64,000 nt of DNA, taken from the NCBI RefSeq assembly GCF_018905915.1, contig NZ_CP064782.1, positions 1,736,001 through 1,800,000 of the forward strand, given 5' to 3'. The position numbers and the translations under genes were made by a program. Every line of letters starts with the position of its first letter. Positions within the stretch are counted from its first letter, which is position 1. The notes beneath the pieces were generated by a model. That model did no database searches and was not told where the DNA came from. It saw nothing but the letters and a program-made list of their open reading frames with translations. This DNA is from Azospira inquinata (lineage in GTDB: Bacteria > Pseudomonadota > Gammaproteobacteria > Burkholderiales > Rhodocyclaceae). Below, piece by piece: positions 16,764-27,066 of this stretch.

Positions 16764-16880
16764 GGTCAGGAAAAATCGTCAGAAAAAACCGAAGTAATGC
16801 TTCGATTCTCTCTGCTTTTTTAGAAGGATGAAAGCCCTTAAGCTGGACCCCGTCATCTTCCCTCCTCAAAGGAGACTGTC

Positions 16881-17288
16881 ATGGAAACGAAAATCGTCGC
16901 CAGGAAAACTGCGGTGGGTGCGGAACTGCGCGCCTATGTGGCCCGCCGGCTGGGCTTTGCCCTGGACCGGAGTGGCAATCGGGTTCAATCTGTTACCGTG
17001 CGTTTGGCCGACCAGAACGGTCCCCGGGGCGGGGTGGATAAGCTCTGCTCCCTCCAGCTGGCCCTGCCCGGCCAGCCCGATCTGGTGGTGCGGAGCGTGG
17101 CGGGGGATGTGCGGGCCGCCATTGACGGTGCCGCCCACCGGGCCGCCCGGGCCCTGGCCCGGCTCGGCCGCCGTATCGCTACCCGGGCCGTGGCTGCGCC
17201 CCGCCGGGACAAGGCGGCCCGGGAACAATCTGGTATAAGGAACGACCTGGAATCACCGGCGGCCCTGGCCCTGCCCGCAGGGGCTTGA
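16881..17288 (+). CDS. HPF/RaiA-family ribosome-associated factor
   Basis: This 135-aa protein fits the S30AE fold of ribosome hibernation factors. It has an N-terminal beta strand with a basic patch ([14 protein letters not shown]), [28 protein letters not shown], and a C-terminal basic helix with Ala/Arg repeats ([15 protein letters not shown]). RaiA/HPF proteins bind the decoding centre of the 30S subunit under stress. It has a strong AAAGGAG site seven bases upstream and precedes the htpX protease gene by 34 bases, so a stress-response pair is plausible. The 30-residue tail is low-complexity. Confidence 0.75.
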   Translation: METKIVARKTAVGAELRAYVARRLGFALDRSGNRVQSVTVRLADQNGPRGGVDKLCSLQLALPGQPDLVVRSVAGDVRAAIDGAAHRAARALARLGRRIATRAVAAPRRDKAAREQSGIRNDLESPAALALPAGA

Positions 17289-17322
17289 GCCTGGCCACCC
17301 TCGCTTGAATGGAGAGACTCCC

Positions 17323-18201
17323 ATGAAACGTATTTTGATTTTTCTTGCCACCAATCTGGCCATCATGGTCATGCTGGGCCTGGTGGTGAATATCCTCGGC
17401 CTGAACCGCTTCCTCACCTCCGCCGGGCTCAATCTGCCCATGTTGCTGGGCTTTGCGGCGGTTATGGGCTTTGGCGGCTCCTTCATTTCCCTGGCCATGT
17501 CCAAGTCCATGGCCAAATGGAGCACCGGGGCCCAGGTCATTGAGCAGCCCGCCAACCAGACCGAAGCTTGGCTGGTGGAAGTGGTGCGCCGTCAGGCCCA
17601 GGCCGCCGGGGTGGCCATGCCGGAGGTGGCCATTTACGAAGGGGAGCCCAACGCCTTCGCCACCGGCCCGAGCCGCAACAATTCCCTGGTGGCCGTGTCC
17701 ACCGGCCTGCTCCAGTCCATGGCCCCCCAGGAAGTGGAGGCGGTGCTGGCCCACGAAATGAGCCACGTGGCCAACGGGGACATGGTGACCCTGACCCTGA
17801 TCCAGGGGGTGGTGAATACCTTTGTCTTCTTCCTCGCCCGGGTGGTGGGCTATCTGGTGGATAACGCCCTGCGCAAGGACGATGAGGAGGCGGCGGGCCC
17901 GGGCATGGCCTACATGGTCACCACCTTCGTCTGCGATCTGGTGTTCGGCTTCCTGGCCAGCTTCATCGTCATGTACTTCTCCCGGGTGCGGGAATTCCGG
18001 GCCGACGCAGGGGCCGCCCGGCTCATGGGCACGCCCCAGCCCATGGTGGCTGCCCTGCAACGCCTGGGGGGCATGCAGAGCGAATCCCTGCCCGCCAACA
18101 TGGCGGCCAGCGGCATTGCCGGGGGGCGTAGCTGGATGAGCCTGCTGGCCAGCCACCCCAGCATTGAAGAGCGGATCGCCGCCCTGCAAAGCCGGGGTTA
18201 A
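17323..18201 (+). CDS. htpX: HtpX, membrane zinc metalloprotease
   Basis: HtpX is an inner-membrane M48 protease that, with FtsH, degrades damaged membrane proteins. The 292-aa product starts [13 protein letters not shown] with two N-terminal membrane helices (about 4-26 and 36-55). The zinc motif HEMSH is at 144-148 and the downstream Glu ligand lies in [10 protein letters not shown]; two more hydrophobic segments lie between them. The ATG follows GGAGAG. The length is normal. It follows the ribosome factor closely and is followed by a 264-base gap before nikR. Confidence 0.95.
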   Translation: MKRILIFLATNLAIMVMLGLVVNILGLNRFLTSAGLNLPMLLGFAAVMGFGGSFISLAMSKSMAKWSTGAQVIEQPANQTEAWLVEVVRRQAQAAGVAMPEVAIYEGEPNAFATGPSRNNSLVAVSTGLLQSMAPQEVEAVLAHEMSHVANGDMVTLTLIQGVVNTFVFFLARVVGYLVDNALRKDDEEAAGPGMAYMVTTFVCDLVFGFLASFIVMYFSRVREFRADAGAARLMGTPQPMVAALQRLGGMQSESLPANMAASGIAGGRSWMSLLASHPSIEERIAALQSRG

Positions 18202-18465
18202 GCCCGACGGCGGCCGTGCCCGCCATGGGCGCCGCGTCCCTGTATCGGGGCCCGGATCGGGAAATCGGTCCGGGCCCTGTTGTATTGGCGCCTCCGGAGG
18301 TTTTGCCCAGCCCGGGGCAAAAGGGGCCGGGTGGGGAAGGGCCTGAATTAGGGTTTCCCCCGGCCTCCCGCTTGCCCTGCTTTTGGTAGACTGGCCCTTT
18401 CCCTGGGGTCTCGGCCCCGCGTCTTTTCAAGCTTTCGGCCTGGCCGGGCCGAAAGGGAGCCTGTT

Positions 18466-18969
18466 ATGGAACGCATCACCATTTCCCTCGACACCGAACT
18501 GGCCCGGGAATTCGACGCCCTGATGGTGGAACGGGGCTACAACAACCGTTCGGAAGCCATGCGGGACATTCTGCGCAGCCAGCTGGAAGCCTGGCGCCAG
18601 ACCCGCCAGGAGGTGGCCCGCCAGGAGGGCCACTGTGTGGCCAACCTGTCCTACGTCTATAACCACCATGAGCGGGAGCTGGCAGAACGGCTCACCGGCC
18701 TGCAACACGACCACCACGACCTCACCGTGGCCACCCTGCACGCCCACCTGGATCACGAAAACTGCATTGAAAGCACCATTCTGCGCGGCCCCACCGGGGA
18801 AGTGCGGCGCTTTGCCGAGGCCTTGATGGCGGAGCGGGGGGTGCGCCACGGTAAGCTCAATCTGGTCTCCGCCGAACTGGGGGACACTGACCACGGCCAC
18901 GGGGAAACCGGCGCCACGGCCCACCCGGCCAGCACCCATCACCATGTCCACTTCAAACCGGTCCGCTGA
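18466..18969 (+). CDS. nikR: NikR, nickel-responsive regulator
   Basis: NikR is a ribbon-helix-helix repressor/activator that binds DNA when nickel-loaded. The 167-aa protein has the RHH domain at 1-45 (MERITISLDTELAREFDALM) and a C-terminal ACT-like metal domain. The square-planar nickel ligands fit the pattern H92-x-H94-x5-C100, with the partner-chain His at 81. The tail after about residue 145 is His-rich (DHGHGETG...[10 protein letters not shown]) and longer than in E. coli NikR. A good AAGGGAG site precedes the ATG. Its last 26 bases overlap hoxJ, tying nickel sensing to H2 signalling. A NiCoT permease, its likely target, is 1.7 kb downstream. Confidence 0.95.
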   Translation: MERITISLDTELAREFDALMVERGYNNRSEAMRDILRSQLEAWRQTRQEVARQEGHCVANLSYVYNHHERELAERLTGLQHDHHDLTVATLHAHLDHENCIESTILRGPTGEVRRFAEALMAERGVRHGKLNLVSAELGDTDHGHGETGATAHPASTHHHVHFKPVR

Positions 18970-20383
18970 AGCCGCCCCCCGGCCCCGTCCGGCCAAAGGG
19001 GCCCGTCCCCGTTCCCCCGGGGCCGCCGCCCTGCCCGCCGCGCCTGCCCCCGAGGGCATGAACGAGCAGGCCTGGATCGAGGTGATCCAGAAAATGGACG
19101 AGGTCTACGCGGACCTGCTCCAGTACGAAGTGGCCCTGGAGCAGAAAAACGGGGCCCTGGAAGAATCCCACCGCTTTATCGCCAGCGTGCTGGCGGCCAT
19201 GAGCGACATTCTGGTGGTTTGCAATCGGCAGGGCCTGATTGAGGAGGTGAATCCGGCCTTCCAGCGCTTTACCGGGCGGGGGGAGGAGGAACTGCGGGGC
19301 ACCCCCATTTTCGACCTCTTCCCCGATCCGGAGGCCCGCCAGCGGGCCCGGGCTTTTTTCGAGGCCCCGCCCACGGAGCGGGGCGCCAATCAGGATGTGG
19401 AACTACCCCTCCTGAGCGGGGGCGGCGGCACCGTGCCCGTGTCCTTCAACTGGACCCCCCGCCGTTCCGGCACGGGCAAGCGCATCGGTATGGTGGTCAC
19501 CGGCCGTCCCGTGGGGGAACTGCGCCGGGCCTATCAGGAATTGCACCAGGCCCACGAAGACTTAAAGCGCACCCAGCAACAGCTCATTCAGGCGGAAAAA
19601 ATGGCCTCCCTGGGCCGTCTGGTGGCCGGGGTGGCCCACGAACTGAACAACCCCATCAGCTTTGTTCTGGGCAATGTGCTGGCCCTGCGCCGCTATGCGG
19701 ACCGGCTCCAGACCTATCTGGGCCGGGTCCATACCCAGCCCGCTCTGGCGGCGGACGGGGAACTGGAGGAACTGCGCCGGGAGCTACGCATCGACCGCAT
19801 TCTGGAAGACATGCAGCCCCTCATCGATGGCATGATCGAGGGGGCGGAACGGACCCGGGATATTGTGGATGGTCTGAAGCGCTTTTCCGCCCAGGATCGG
19901 GAGCGGGACGAGGCCTTCAATCTCACGGAAGTGGTGGCTCGGGCGGTGCGCTGGGTGTCCCGCAGCGGCAGCGCCAAGGCCCCGGCCCTGGAGGTGGCCC
20001 TGGACCTGCCCGCCCGCCTGCCCATGAAGGGCGCCCCGGGCCAGTTGCAGCAGGTGTTTATGAATCTGGTGCAGAACGCGGCGGACGCCACCGCCGGCCA
20101 GGCCGCTCCCCGGCTCACCGTGCGGGCCGAAGTGCTGAAGGATGGGGCGGAAGGCCCGGCGGTGCGCCTCTACTTCCAGGACAACGGACCGGGCATTCCG
20201 GAAGAGGCCCTGGGCCATCTCTTCGACCCCTTTTTCACCACCAAGCCCGTGGGCCAGGGCACGGGCCTGGGGCTCTCCATCAGCTACGGCATCGTGCTGC
20301 GCCACGGTGGCCGCCTCTGCGCCAGCAACGGCCCGGAAGGGGGCGCCGTGTTCTGTCTGACCCTGCCCCTGGCCGGGGATTAG
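18944..20383 (+). CDS. hoxJ: HoxJ-type sensor histidine kinase of the H2-signalling chain
   Basis: The 479-aa soluble kinase has an unstructured Ala/Pro/Arg-rich N-terminus and a helical segment at 40-75. A PAS domain follows (about 75-185, [25 protein letters not shown]), then a coiled-coil linker. The phosphoacceptor His232 lies in [15 protein letters not shown], and an HATPase domain carries [19 protein letters not shown] and GTGLGLSI. There are no membrane helices, as expected for a kinase contacting the cytoplasmic HoxBC sensor. In known systems HoxJ phosphorylates HoxA without H2. The HoxJ assignment rests on domain layout plus hoxA/hoxBC in the same window. It overlaps nikR by 26 bases. 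Confidence 0.82.
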   Translation: MSTSNRSAEAAPRPRPAKGARPRSPGAAALPAAPAPEGMNEQAWIEVIQKMDEVYADLLQYEVALEQKNGALEESHRFIASVLAAMSDILVVCNRQGLIEEVNPAFQRFTGRGEEELRGTPIFDLFPDPEARQRARAFFEAPPTERGANQDVELPLLSGGGGTVPVSFNWTPRRSGTGKRIGMVVTGRPVGELRRAYQELHQAHEDLKRTQQQLIQAEKMASLGRLVAGVAHELNNPISFVLGNVLALRRYADRLQTYLGRVHTQPALAADGELEELRRELRIDRILEDMQPLIDGMIEGAERTRDIVDGLKRFSAQDRERDEAFNLTEVVARAVRWVSRSGSAKAPALEVALDLPARLPMKGAPGQLQQVFMNLVQNAADATAGQAAPRLTVRAEVLKDGAEGPAVRLYFQDNGPGIPEEALGHLFDPFFTTKPVGQGTGLGLSISYGIVLRHGGRLCASNGPEGGAVFCLTLPLAGD

Positions 20384-20620
20384 GGGCCGAGGACGTTTCC
20401 CCGCCCCCCTGCTGCCGGGCGCTGCGGTGGCTGAGGCCGGGCCTTGGGCGCGCCCCGGACGCCCCGTACCGTGGTTCGGGCGACTGGGCGCGGAACCCAG
20501 TACAGTAAACTCGCCCCTCTCCAGCCTTGATCCGGCCCCTGGGCTTCCCTCTTCTTCCCCCGATTATGGGCCGGAACGTATACCCCCCATCCCCTTCCAT
20601 GGGACCAGTGGTAGGAGAAA

Positions 20621-20636
20621 AGTGATATTCTTCACA
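20621..20636 (+). promoter_or_regulatory. CRP/FNR-family-like palindrome before the NiCoT gene
   Basis: AGTGA-N6-TCACA matches nine of ten bases of the CRP consensus TGTGA-N6-TCACA. It ends 30 bases before the NiCoT start codon. The rest of the 283-base hoxJ-NiCoT gap shows no clear NikR operator. Binding by a CRP-family protein is inferred from the motif alone. Confidence 0.3.
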
Positions 20637-20666
20637 CCGCTTTCTTAACCACTTTTTCCCTTTGTC

Positions 20667-21479
20667 ATGGAAACCCTGCCCCACGATTGGCTGGCCCTAG
20701 CCTCCCTGGTACTTATCCTGGGTATGAAGCACGGCTTTGACGCGGACCATCTGGCGGCCATTGATGGCCTAACCCGCTATAACAGCCGCCATCATCCGGC
20801 CATCGCCCGTTATTGCGGCACCCTCTTTTCCCTGGGCCATGGCAGCGTGGTGGTGTTCATTTCCCTGCTGGTGGCCACCCTGGCTAACCATTGGGCTGTG
20901 CCTGGCTGGATGGATCTGTTCGGCAATTTGGTGTCCATTCTGTTTCTCTCCCTGCTGGGGCTCGTCAATCTGTGGGCGGTGCTGGCCGCCGATCCCCAGG
21001 AAATGGTGGCCCCCGTGGGCTTCAAGGGGCGCTTTCTCGGCGGCCTGCAACGCACCCGCCATCCCCTTCTGATCGCCGGGGTGGGGGCGATTTTCGCCAT
21101 TTCCTTCGACACCATTTCCCAGGCCGCCCTGTTCGCCTTTACCGCCACCCGCTACGGGGGCTGGGAGCAGGCCCTGGGGTTGGGCCTGCTGTTCATGCTG
21201 GGCATGTTGCTCACCGATGGTTTGAACGGCCTGTGGATTTCCCGGCTCATCGCCCGGGCCGACCAGGTGGCCCGTATCGCCTCCCGGGTCATGAGCCTGG
21301 TGGTGTCCGGCATCAGCCTGCTGGTGGCCGCCTATGGCGCCGCCCGCCTGCTCTCCCCGACCCTGGACGCCTGGGGGGATGGCAAGGAGCTGGCCCTGGG
21401 CCTGGGCGTGGTGGGGGTGGTGGCCCTCAGTTTCTTCCTCGCCCTACGTTTGTCCCGCTCCGCCGTGGCGGAAGACTGA
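20667..21479 (+). CDS. NiCoT-family nickel/cobalt permease (HoxN/NixA type)
   Basis: The 270-aa membrane protein has seven to eight predicted helices. The first conserved segment holds the family signature HX4DH in GMKHGFDADHLAAIDG; a second family motif is LFSLGHGSVVVF and a third is GVGAIFAISFDT. NiCoT proteins import Ni2+ or Co2+ at high affinity. The surrounding nikR, hoxJ and hyp genes argue for nickel supply to hydrogenases. It is shorter than HoxN (about 350 aa), mainly through a shorter cytoplasmic loop. It is followed by a compact terminator, so it ends its unit. Confidence 0.9.
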   Translation: METLPHDWLALASLVLILGMKHGFDADHLAAIDGLTRYNSRHHPAIARYCGTLFSLGHGSVVVFISLLVATLANHWAVPGWMDLFGNLVSILFLSLLGLVNLWAVLAADPQEMVAPVGFKGRFLGGLQRTRHPLLIAGVGAIFAISFDTISQAALFAFTATRYGGWEQALGLGLLFMLGMLLTDGLNGLWISRLIARADQVARIASRVMSLVVSGISLLVAAYGAARLLSPTLDAWGDGKELALGLGVVGVVALSFFLALRLSRSAVAED

Positions 21480-21480
21480 A

Positions 21481-21501
21481 GGCCCCGCCGGGGCTTTTTT
21501 A
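21481..21501 (+). terminator. Rho-independent terminator after the NiCoT gene
   Basis: A GCCCC/GGGGC hairpin is followed directly by a run of six T residues, right after the NiCoT stop. A second stem (about 21509-21529, one G-U pair) ending in AATTTT follows and may reinforce termination or lie in the leader of the receptor gene. Confidence 0.75.
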
Positions 21502-21542
21502 TTTGTCTGTGCCGCTCCTAGGGGCGGCAATTTTGCTGATTG

Positions 21543-23723
21543 ATGGGGATAGTTGTGGGCTTCGATAGGAAAAAAATAAAAAATCGCTTAATTTTTCAAC
21601 GGCGTGCCGGGGGCCTGGAAGGGGCGGCCCGGGTTGCCCCAGTGAAGCTGGGCGGGCGTTTCCCCGCCCGTCTCTCCGGTTCCCTGGGCCTGTCCCTGGC
21701 CCTGAGCCTGGGCTTGCCCGGTGCTGCCTGGGCCGCCGGGGTGCCCACCCTGGAGGAAGTGCAGGTTTCGGCCAACCAGGAGGATCTGGCGGGGGTGGCG
21801 GATTCCGCCTCCGTGGGCACGGTGACGGCCGCCCAGTTGGCCAACCGGCCCCTGCTGCGCCCGGCGGAGGCCCTGGAAACGGTGCCGGGCCTGATCGTCA
21901 CCCAGCACGCTGGGGACGGCAAAGCCAATCAGTATTTTCTGCGGGGCTTTAACCTGGATCACGGCACGGACTTCGCTGCCTATGTGGACGACGTGCCCAT
22001 CAACCTGCCCACCCACGCCCACGGTCAGGGCTACCTGGATCTGAATTTCCTCATCCCCGAACTGGTGGATCGGATTCGCTACAAAAAAGGCACCTACTTT
22101 GCCGACGAGGGAGATTTTTCCGCCGCCGGGGCGGCCCATATCGATTACGCCCGGAGTCTGCCGGATAACTTTGCCAGCCTGGGGGTAGGGGAAAACGGCT
22201 ACCAGCGGGTGCTGGTGGCGGGCAGCCGGGCCGCTGGGGACGGCAATCTGCTGGGGGCCATAGAGGGCTACCACTACGACGGCCCCTGGACCGTGCCGGA
22301 GGACAACCGGAAAATCAACGCCCTGTTGCGCTATTCCCAGGGCAGCCGGGACCAGGGCTTTGCCCTCTCCGCCCAGATTTACGATGCCGCCTGGACGTCC
22401 ACCGACCAGCTGGCCAAGCGGGCCGTGGATGAGGGCCTGGTGGGCCGTTACGGCAGCCTGGACCCTAGTGACGGGGGCAAGACCCATCGCTACAGCCTGG
22501 CGGGCCAGTGGGCATCCCAGCGGGACGATGGGGTGCAGACCCGGGCCAATGTGTATTGGGTGGATTACGGCCTCAACCTATTTTCCAATTTCACCTACGC
22601 CATGGATAACCCGGTCCAGGGGGACCAGTTTGAGCAGGTGGATCGCCGCCATGTGATGGGCTTTGGCCTGAACCAGTCCCGCCTGACCCGCTGGGCCGGG
22701 AAGGATCACCAGATTACCTACGGCGTGCAGGGCCGCTACGACGACATCGGCAACGTGGGCCTGTATCGCACGGAAGACCGCAGCCGCCTCTCCACCGTCA
22801 GCCAGGACGCAGTCCAGCAGGGCAGCGTGGGGGTCTTCCTGGAAGCGGCTAGCCAATGGACGCCCTGGTTCCGTACCGTGGCCGGGCTGCGGGAGGATTT
22901 CTACCATTTCCGGGTCAATGCCAATGTGGCGGCCAATTCGGGCAGCGCCTCGGACCACATTACCAGCCCCAAACTGTCCTTCATTTTCGGGCCCTTCGGC
23001 CATACCGAGTATTACCTCAACCTGGGCCAGGGCTTTCACTCCAATGACGCCCGGGGCGCCACTATTCGGGTGGACCCGGCGGACGGGGTAACGCCCCAGT
23101 CCCGGGTCACGCCCCTGGTCAAGGCCCGGGGCCAGGAAATCGGGGTGCGTACCGTGCCCCTGGCGGGCTGGCAGACCTCCCTGGCCCTCTGGCGCCTGGA
23201 CCTGGATTCGGAACTGGTGTTTTCCGGGGACGCGGGTACCACGGAAGCCAGCCGCCCCAGCCATCGCACTGGGGTGGAGTGGGGCAATTTCTGGAAGCCC
23301 CGCAACTGGCTCACCGTGGATGGGGACATTTCCTGGTCCCGGGCCCGGTTCACCGATGGGGACCCGGTGGGGGACCGGATTCCCGGCGCCGTGGAGCGCA
23401 CCGCTTCCCTGGGCATGACGGTGAGCGATCTGGGCCGCTGGCAGGGGGGGCTGCGCTTCCGCTACTTCGGCCCCCGGCCCTTGATCGAAGATAACTCGGT
23501 GCGTTCCGCCAGCTCCTTCCTCACCAATCTGAATCTGGGCTACAAGCTGGCCCCCAAGACTACCCTGACCCTGGAGGTGCTCAACCTGTTCGACCGCAAG
23601 GTGAGCGACATCGACTACTACTATGCCTCCCGGCTGCGCAGCGAGGCCGGGGCGGTGGACGATATTCACTTCCACCCGGCGGAACCCCGAACTGCCCGGG
23701 TGATCCTGACCCTGCACTTTTAG
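21543..23723 (+). CDS. TonB-dependent outer-membrane receptor
   Basis: The protein (about 726 aa from the ATG) carries an N-terminal extension, then a signal-peptide-like stretch (LGLSLALSLGLPGAAWAAG). A TonB box region (LEEVQVSANQEDL), a plug domain (RPAEALETVPGLIVTQHAGDGKANQYFLRGFNLDHGTDF) and a 22-strand-type barrel ending in aromatic F follow. The start is uncertain because the first 40 residues are basic and atypical; a later start nearer the signal sequence is possible. Substrate is not obvious. The place between a NiCoT permease and a TonB gene suggests a metal or metal-chelate, perhaps nickel or cobalt (inference). Confidence 0.88.
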   Translation: MGIVVGFDRKKIKNRLIFQRRAGGLEGAARVAPVKLGGRFPARLSGSLGLSLALSLGLPGAAWAAGVPTLEEVQVSANQEDLAGVADSASVGTVTAAQLANRPLLRPAEALETVPGLIVTQHAGDGKANQYFLRGFNLDHGTDFAAYVDDVPINLPTHAHGQGYLDLNFLIPELVDRIRYKKGTYFADEGDFSAAGAAHIDYARSLPDNFASLGVGENGYQRVLVAGSRAAGDGNLLGAIEGYHYDGPWTVPEDNRKINALLRYSQGSRDQGFALSAQIYDAAWTSTDQLAKRAVDEGLVGRYGSLDPSDGGKTHRYSLAGQWASQRDDGVQTRANVYWVDYGLNLFSNFTYAMDNPVQGDQFEQVDRRHVMGFGLNQSRLTRWAGKDHQITYGVQGRYDDIGNVGLYRTEDRSRLSTVSQDAVQQGSVGVFLEAASQWTPWFRTVAGLREDFYHFRVNANVAANSGSASDHITSPKLSFIFGPFGHTEYYLNLGQGFHSNDARGATIRVDPADGVTPQSRVTPLVKARGQEIGVRTVPLAGWQTSLALWRLDLDSELVFSGDAGTTEASRPSHRTGVEWGNFWKPRNWLTVDGDISWSRARFTDGDPVGDRIPGAVERTASLGMTVSDLGRWQGGLRFRYFGPRPLIEDNSVRSASSFLTNLNLGYKLAPKTTLTLEVLNLFDRKVSDIDYYYASRLRSEAGAVDDIHFHPAEPRTARVILTLHF

Positions 23724-23785
23724 CCTGCGACAATTTGCCGCGGTGGCTTGTGTTGCACCGGGTTTTTCGCCTATCGTGACGCCCC

Positions 23786-24565
23786 ATGTCTGCCGTGCTG
23801 TACCCCGCCCCTGCCATTTCCCCCGCCGACCTGTCCACGCCGCCCCGGCGTCACGGGCTCGGCTGGCCGTTCTGGGTGTTTTCCCTGGGGGTGCACGGCC
23901 TGGCCCTGTTCGCCTGGCATCGTCCCAATGAGGTGATTCTGCCCCCCGTGCCCCTGGCGGTGACCCTGACCGGCCACGTGGGGGCGCCCCATCCGGTGCC
24001 CGTACCCCAGGTCCATCCCACTCCGGAGCCGGCCACTACCCATCCGGTCAAGGCTGCCCATCCGATTCCTACCCCGGTGACCGTTCCCCATCCCACTCCC
24101 AGTCCCAAGGTGGCGCCCGCCAAGCCGACGCCGGAGGCCAAGGTGCTGGCCGTGGCCGGTCCCCGCATGGCGGCCCCTGCCGCCCCGGCGCCCGGGGGCG
24201 GCAGCCCGGCGCCTACCGGTGCCAGCGGCGCCAATGCGGGGGGCGTGGCGGCCCCCAGTGGTGACGGCGCCCCCGCCCCTCTCCATCCCCCTTCCTTCAA
24301 TGCGGACTATTTGAATAATCCGGCCCCTGTCTATCCTTCCCTGGCCCGCCGCCAGGGGGTGGAAGGCCGGGTCATGCTGGATGTGCTGGTGACGCCGGAA
24401 GGCAAGGTACGCTCCCTGAAGGTGCGCCAATCCTCCGGCAGCAATGCCCTGGATGAGGCGGCCCAGGCCGCGGTGCGAGACTGGCGCTTTGTTCCTGCCC
24501 GCCGGGGCGACACCCCGGTGGAGGCCTGGGTCGGGGTGCCCGTTTCCTTCCACATGAGCCATTAG
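23786..24565 (+). CDS. tonB: TonB-type energy transducer
   Basis: The 259-aa protein has one membrane helix near the N-terminus (WPFWVFSLGVHGLALFAW, including the TonB-type His). A long Pro/Lys/His periplasmic spacer (about 50-170) follows, then a C-terminal TonB domain with YPSLARRQGVEGRVMLDVLVTPEGKVRSLKV and the DWRFVPARRGDTPVEAW core. TonB links the inner-membrane proton gradient (via ExbBD, not encoded here) to outer-membrane receptors. Only 62 bases separate it from the receptor, so it is probably dedicated to that partner. The spacer is Pro-His repetitive (HPVPVPQVHPTPEP). Confidence 0.9.
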   Translation: MSAVLYPAPAISPADLSTPPRRHGLGWPFWVFSLGVHGLALFAWHRPNEVILPPVPLAVTLTGHVGAPHPVPVPQVHPTPEPATTHPVKAAHPIPTPVTVPHPTPSPKVAPAKPTPEAKVLAVAGPRMAAPAAPAPGGGSPAPTGASGANAGGVAAPSGDGAPAPLHPPSFNADYLNNPAPVYPSLARRQGVEGRVMLDVLVTPEGKVRSLKVRQSSGSNALDEAAQAAVRDWRFVPARRGDTPVEAWVGVPVSFHMSH

Positions 24566-24698
24566 CTCCCGTCCTTTGGCGGGACAGCTGGAGCTTTTCC
24601 CTGGCCGCCGCTGAAGGCGCCGCCGGAGCATCTTCGACAGCCGGTTGGATACGGCGCGGCGCAACATGGCTGTTACAGCAAGTGCCACAGTGAAGACG

Positions 24699-24704
24699 TA
24701 TAAT
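24699..24704 (+). promoter_or_regulatory. -10 element of the maeB promoter
   Basis: A perfect TATAAT lies 69 bases before the maeB start. No good -35 hexamer is at 17 bases (CAGCAA at best), so an activator may be needed. A weak hairpin near 24566-24596 probably ends the tonB transcript. Confidence 0.45.
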
Positions 24705-24772
24705 GCTCGGTTTCCCAAATTGCCGGCGCCTGTTTCCCGGGACCATCCGGCTCAGCATTCGAGGTACTTCTG

Positions 24773-27049
24773 ATGGAAAAGAACCTGCGCGACGCAGCTC
24801 TTGAATACCACCGCCTTCCCACTCCGGGGAAGATTTCCGTTCAGCCCACCAAGGGCCTGACCAACCAACGGGATCTGGCCCTGGCCTATTCCCCTGGCGT
24901 GGCCTACGCCTGCGAGGAAATCGTGGCCAATCCGGTGGCCGTGGATGAAATGACCTCCCGGGGCAATCTGGTGGGGGTGGTGACCAACGGGACCGCCGTG
25001 CTGGGCCTGGGCAACATCGGCCCCCTGGCCGCCAAGCCGGTGATGGAAGGCAAGGGTTGCCTGTTCAAGAAATTCGCTGGCATCGACGTCTTCGACATTG
25101 AAATCGCCGAAAAGGACCCGGACAAGCTGATCGAAATGATCGCTGCCCTGGAACCGACCCTGGGCGGGGTCAATCTGGAAGACATCAAGGCGCCGGAGTG
25201 CTTCTACATCGAGAAGCAGCTGAAGGAACGGATGTCCATCCCGGTCTTCCATGATGACCAGCACGGCACCGCCATCATTTCCGCCGCCGCCATGCTGAAT
25301 GGCCTGAAGGTGGTGGGCAAGAACCCCGCCGAAGTGAAGGTGGTGGCTTCCGGTGCCGGCGCCGCCGCCATCTCCTGCCTGGATTTGTGGTGCGAACTGG
25401 GCATCAAGCGGGAAAACGTTACCGTTTGCGATTCCAAGGGCGTCATTTACGTGGGCCGGGACGAAAAGATGGAGGCCAACAAGGCCCGCTTCGCCCGGGA
25501 AACCACCGCCCGTACCCTGGGGGATGCCATCGCCAACGCGGATGTGTTCCTGGGCCTGTCCGCCGCCGGTGTGTTGAAGCAGGAAATGGTCAAGACCATG
25601 GCCAAGAATCCCCTGATCTTCGCCCTGGCTAACCCGACCCCGGAAATCATGCCGGAACTGGTCCAGGAAGTCCGTCCCGACGCTATTACCGCCACGGGCC
25701 GTTCCGACTACGCCAACCAGGTTAATAACGTCCTTTGCTTCCCCTTTATTTTCCGGGGCGCCCTGGATGTGGGGGCCAAGCGCATTACGGAAGAAATGAA
25801 GCTGGCCTGTGTCAAAGCCATTGCCGCCCTGGCCCAGGAAGAGGTGAGCGACGAAGTGGCCATGGCCTATCCGGGGCTGAACCTGACCTTCGGTCCGGGC
25901 TACCTGATCCCCAAGCCCTTCGATCCCCGCCTCATTTCCATCATCGCCCCCGCCGTGGCCCAGGCCGCCATGGATTCCGGCGTGGCCACCCGGCCCATCA
26001 CGGATATGGAAGCCTATCGGGACAAGCTGAAGGAATTTAACAGCCACACCGGGGCCGGCATGCGTTCCGTATTCACCGCCGCCAAGCAGGGTCAGACCCA
26101 GCGCATCGTCTATGCGGAAGGGGAAGACGAGCGGGTGCTGCGGGCCGTCCAGATTGTGCTGGAAGAACGGCTGGCCGCCCCCATCCTGGTGGGCCGTCCC
26201 GAAGTCATTACCCAGCGCCTGGAAAAGATCGGTTCCAAGCTCAAGGTGGGCACGGATTTCGAGGTGGTGAATCCCAATTACGATGACCGCTACAAGGAAT
26301 GCTGGAGCGCCTACCATCAACTGATGAAGCGCCACGGCATTACCATCGACATCGCTAAGATGCGCCTGCGTTCCGATAACACCATTATCGGTGCCATGCT
26401 GGTGCGTCAGGGCTATGCCGACGGCCTGATCTGCGGTGTGACCGGCCGCTTCGCCCACCACCTGCGTCAGGTGGAAGAAGTGATCGGCAAGGCGCCGGGC
26501 CACAACACCCTGGCGGCCATGAACTATCTGCTGCTGCCGGGCCGTTCCCTGTTCCTCTGCGACACCCATGTGAACGAAAATCCGGATGCGGATCAGATTG
26601 CGGAAATCACCCTGATGGCGGCGGAAACGGTGCATCGCTTCGGCATTCAGCCCAAGGTGGCCCTGCTGTCCCATTCCAATTTCGGCTCCTCCCAATCCCC
26701 CGCCGCCCGGAAAATGGCCGACGCCCTGGAACTCATCCGGGCCCAAGCCCCGACCCTGGAAGTGGATGGAGAAATGCACGGGGATTCGGCCCTGAATGAC
26801 GACATCCGCCGCCAATCCGACCCCGAATCCCCCCTGAAGGGCGAAGCCAATACCCTGGTCATGCCCAATCTGGACGCCGCCAACATCTCCTACAACCTGT
26901 TGAAGATGACCGGTGGAGAAGGGGTCACCATTGGCCCGATCCTCCTGGGTGCCGCCAAGCCGGTGCACGTGCTTACCTCCACCGCCACCGTGCGGCGCCT
27001 GGTGAACATGACTGCCCTGGCCGCTGTGGGTGTGGGCTCCGCCAAGTAG
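24773..27049 (+). CDS. maeB: NADP-dependent malic enzyme with phosphotransacetylase-like domain
   Basis: The enzyme oxidatively decarboxylates malate to pyruvate, yielding NADPH. The 758-aa product is the long MaeB type. The malic domain (about 15-160) has the malate/metal motif [12 protein letters not shown] and [10 protein letters not shown], and an NAD(P)-binding domain follows ([13 protein letters not shown]). The C-terminal half (about 430-758) resembles phosphate acetyltransferase and is usually regulatory, binding acetyl-CoA. Codon use is highly biased, suggesting strong expression. It forms a single-gene unit closed by a strong terminator. Confidence 0.96.
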   Translation: MEKNLRDAALEYHRLPTPGKISVQPTKGLTNQRDLALAYSPGVAYACEEIVANPVAVDEMTSRGNLVGVVTNGTAVLGLGNIGPLAAKPVMEGKGCLFKKFAGIDVFDIEIAEKDPDKLIEMIAALEPTLGGVNLEDIKAPECFYIEKQLKERMSIPVFHDDQHGTAIISAAAMLNGLKVVGKNPAEVKVVASGAGAAAISCLDLWCELGIKRENVTVCDSKGVIYVGRDEKMEANKARFARETTARTLGDAIANADVFLGLSAAGVLKQEMVKTMAKNPLIFALANPTPEIMPELVQEVRPDAITATGRSDYANQVNNVLCFPFIFRGALDVGAKRITEEMKLACVKAIAALAQEEVSDEVAMAYPGLNLTFGPGYLIPKPFDPRLISIIAPAVAQAAMDSGVATRPITDMEAYRDKLKEFNSHTGAGMRSVFTAAKQGQTQRIVYAEGEDERVLRAVQIVLEERLAAPILVGRPEVITQRLEKIGSKLKVGTDFEVVNPNYDDRYKECWSAYHQLMKRHGITIDIAKMRLRSDNTIIGAMLVRQGYADGLICGVTGRFAHHLRQVEEVIGKAPGHNTLAAMNYLLLPGRSLFLCDTHVNENPDADQIAEITLMAAETVHRFGIQPKVALLSHSNFGSSQSPAARKMADALELIRAQAPTLEVDGEMHGDSALNDDIRRQSDPESPLKGEANTLVMPNLDAANISYNLLKMTGGEGVTIGPILLGAAKPVHVLTSTATVRRLVNMTALAAVGVGSAK

Positions 27050-27066
27050 GCCGCCCCCGCCCCCCG

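Noticed and set aside
21588..22487. 299-codon minus-strand frame inside the TonB-dependent receptor
   Set aside because: Antisense to the receptor signal and plug region; no recognisable protein.
24752..26968. 738-codon minus-strand frame opposite maeB
   Set aside because: It mirrors the strongly codon-biased maeB gene, has no recognisable motif, and is fully explained as a shadow.
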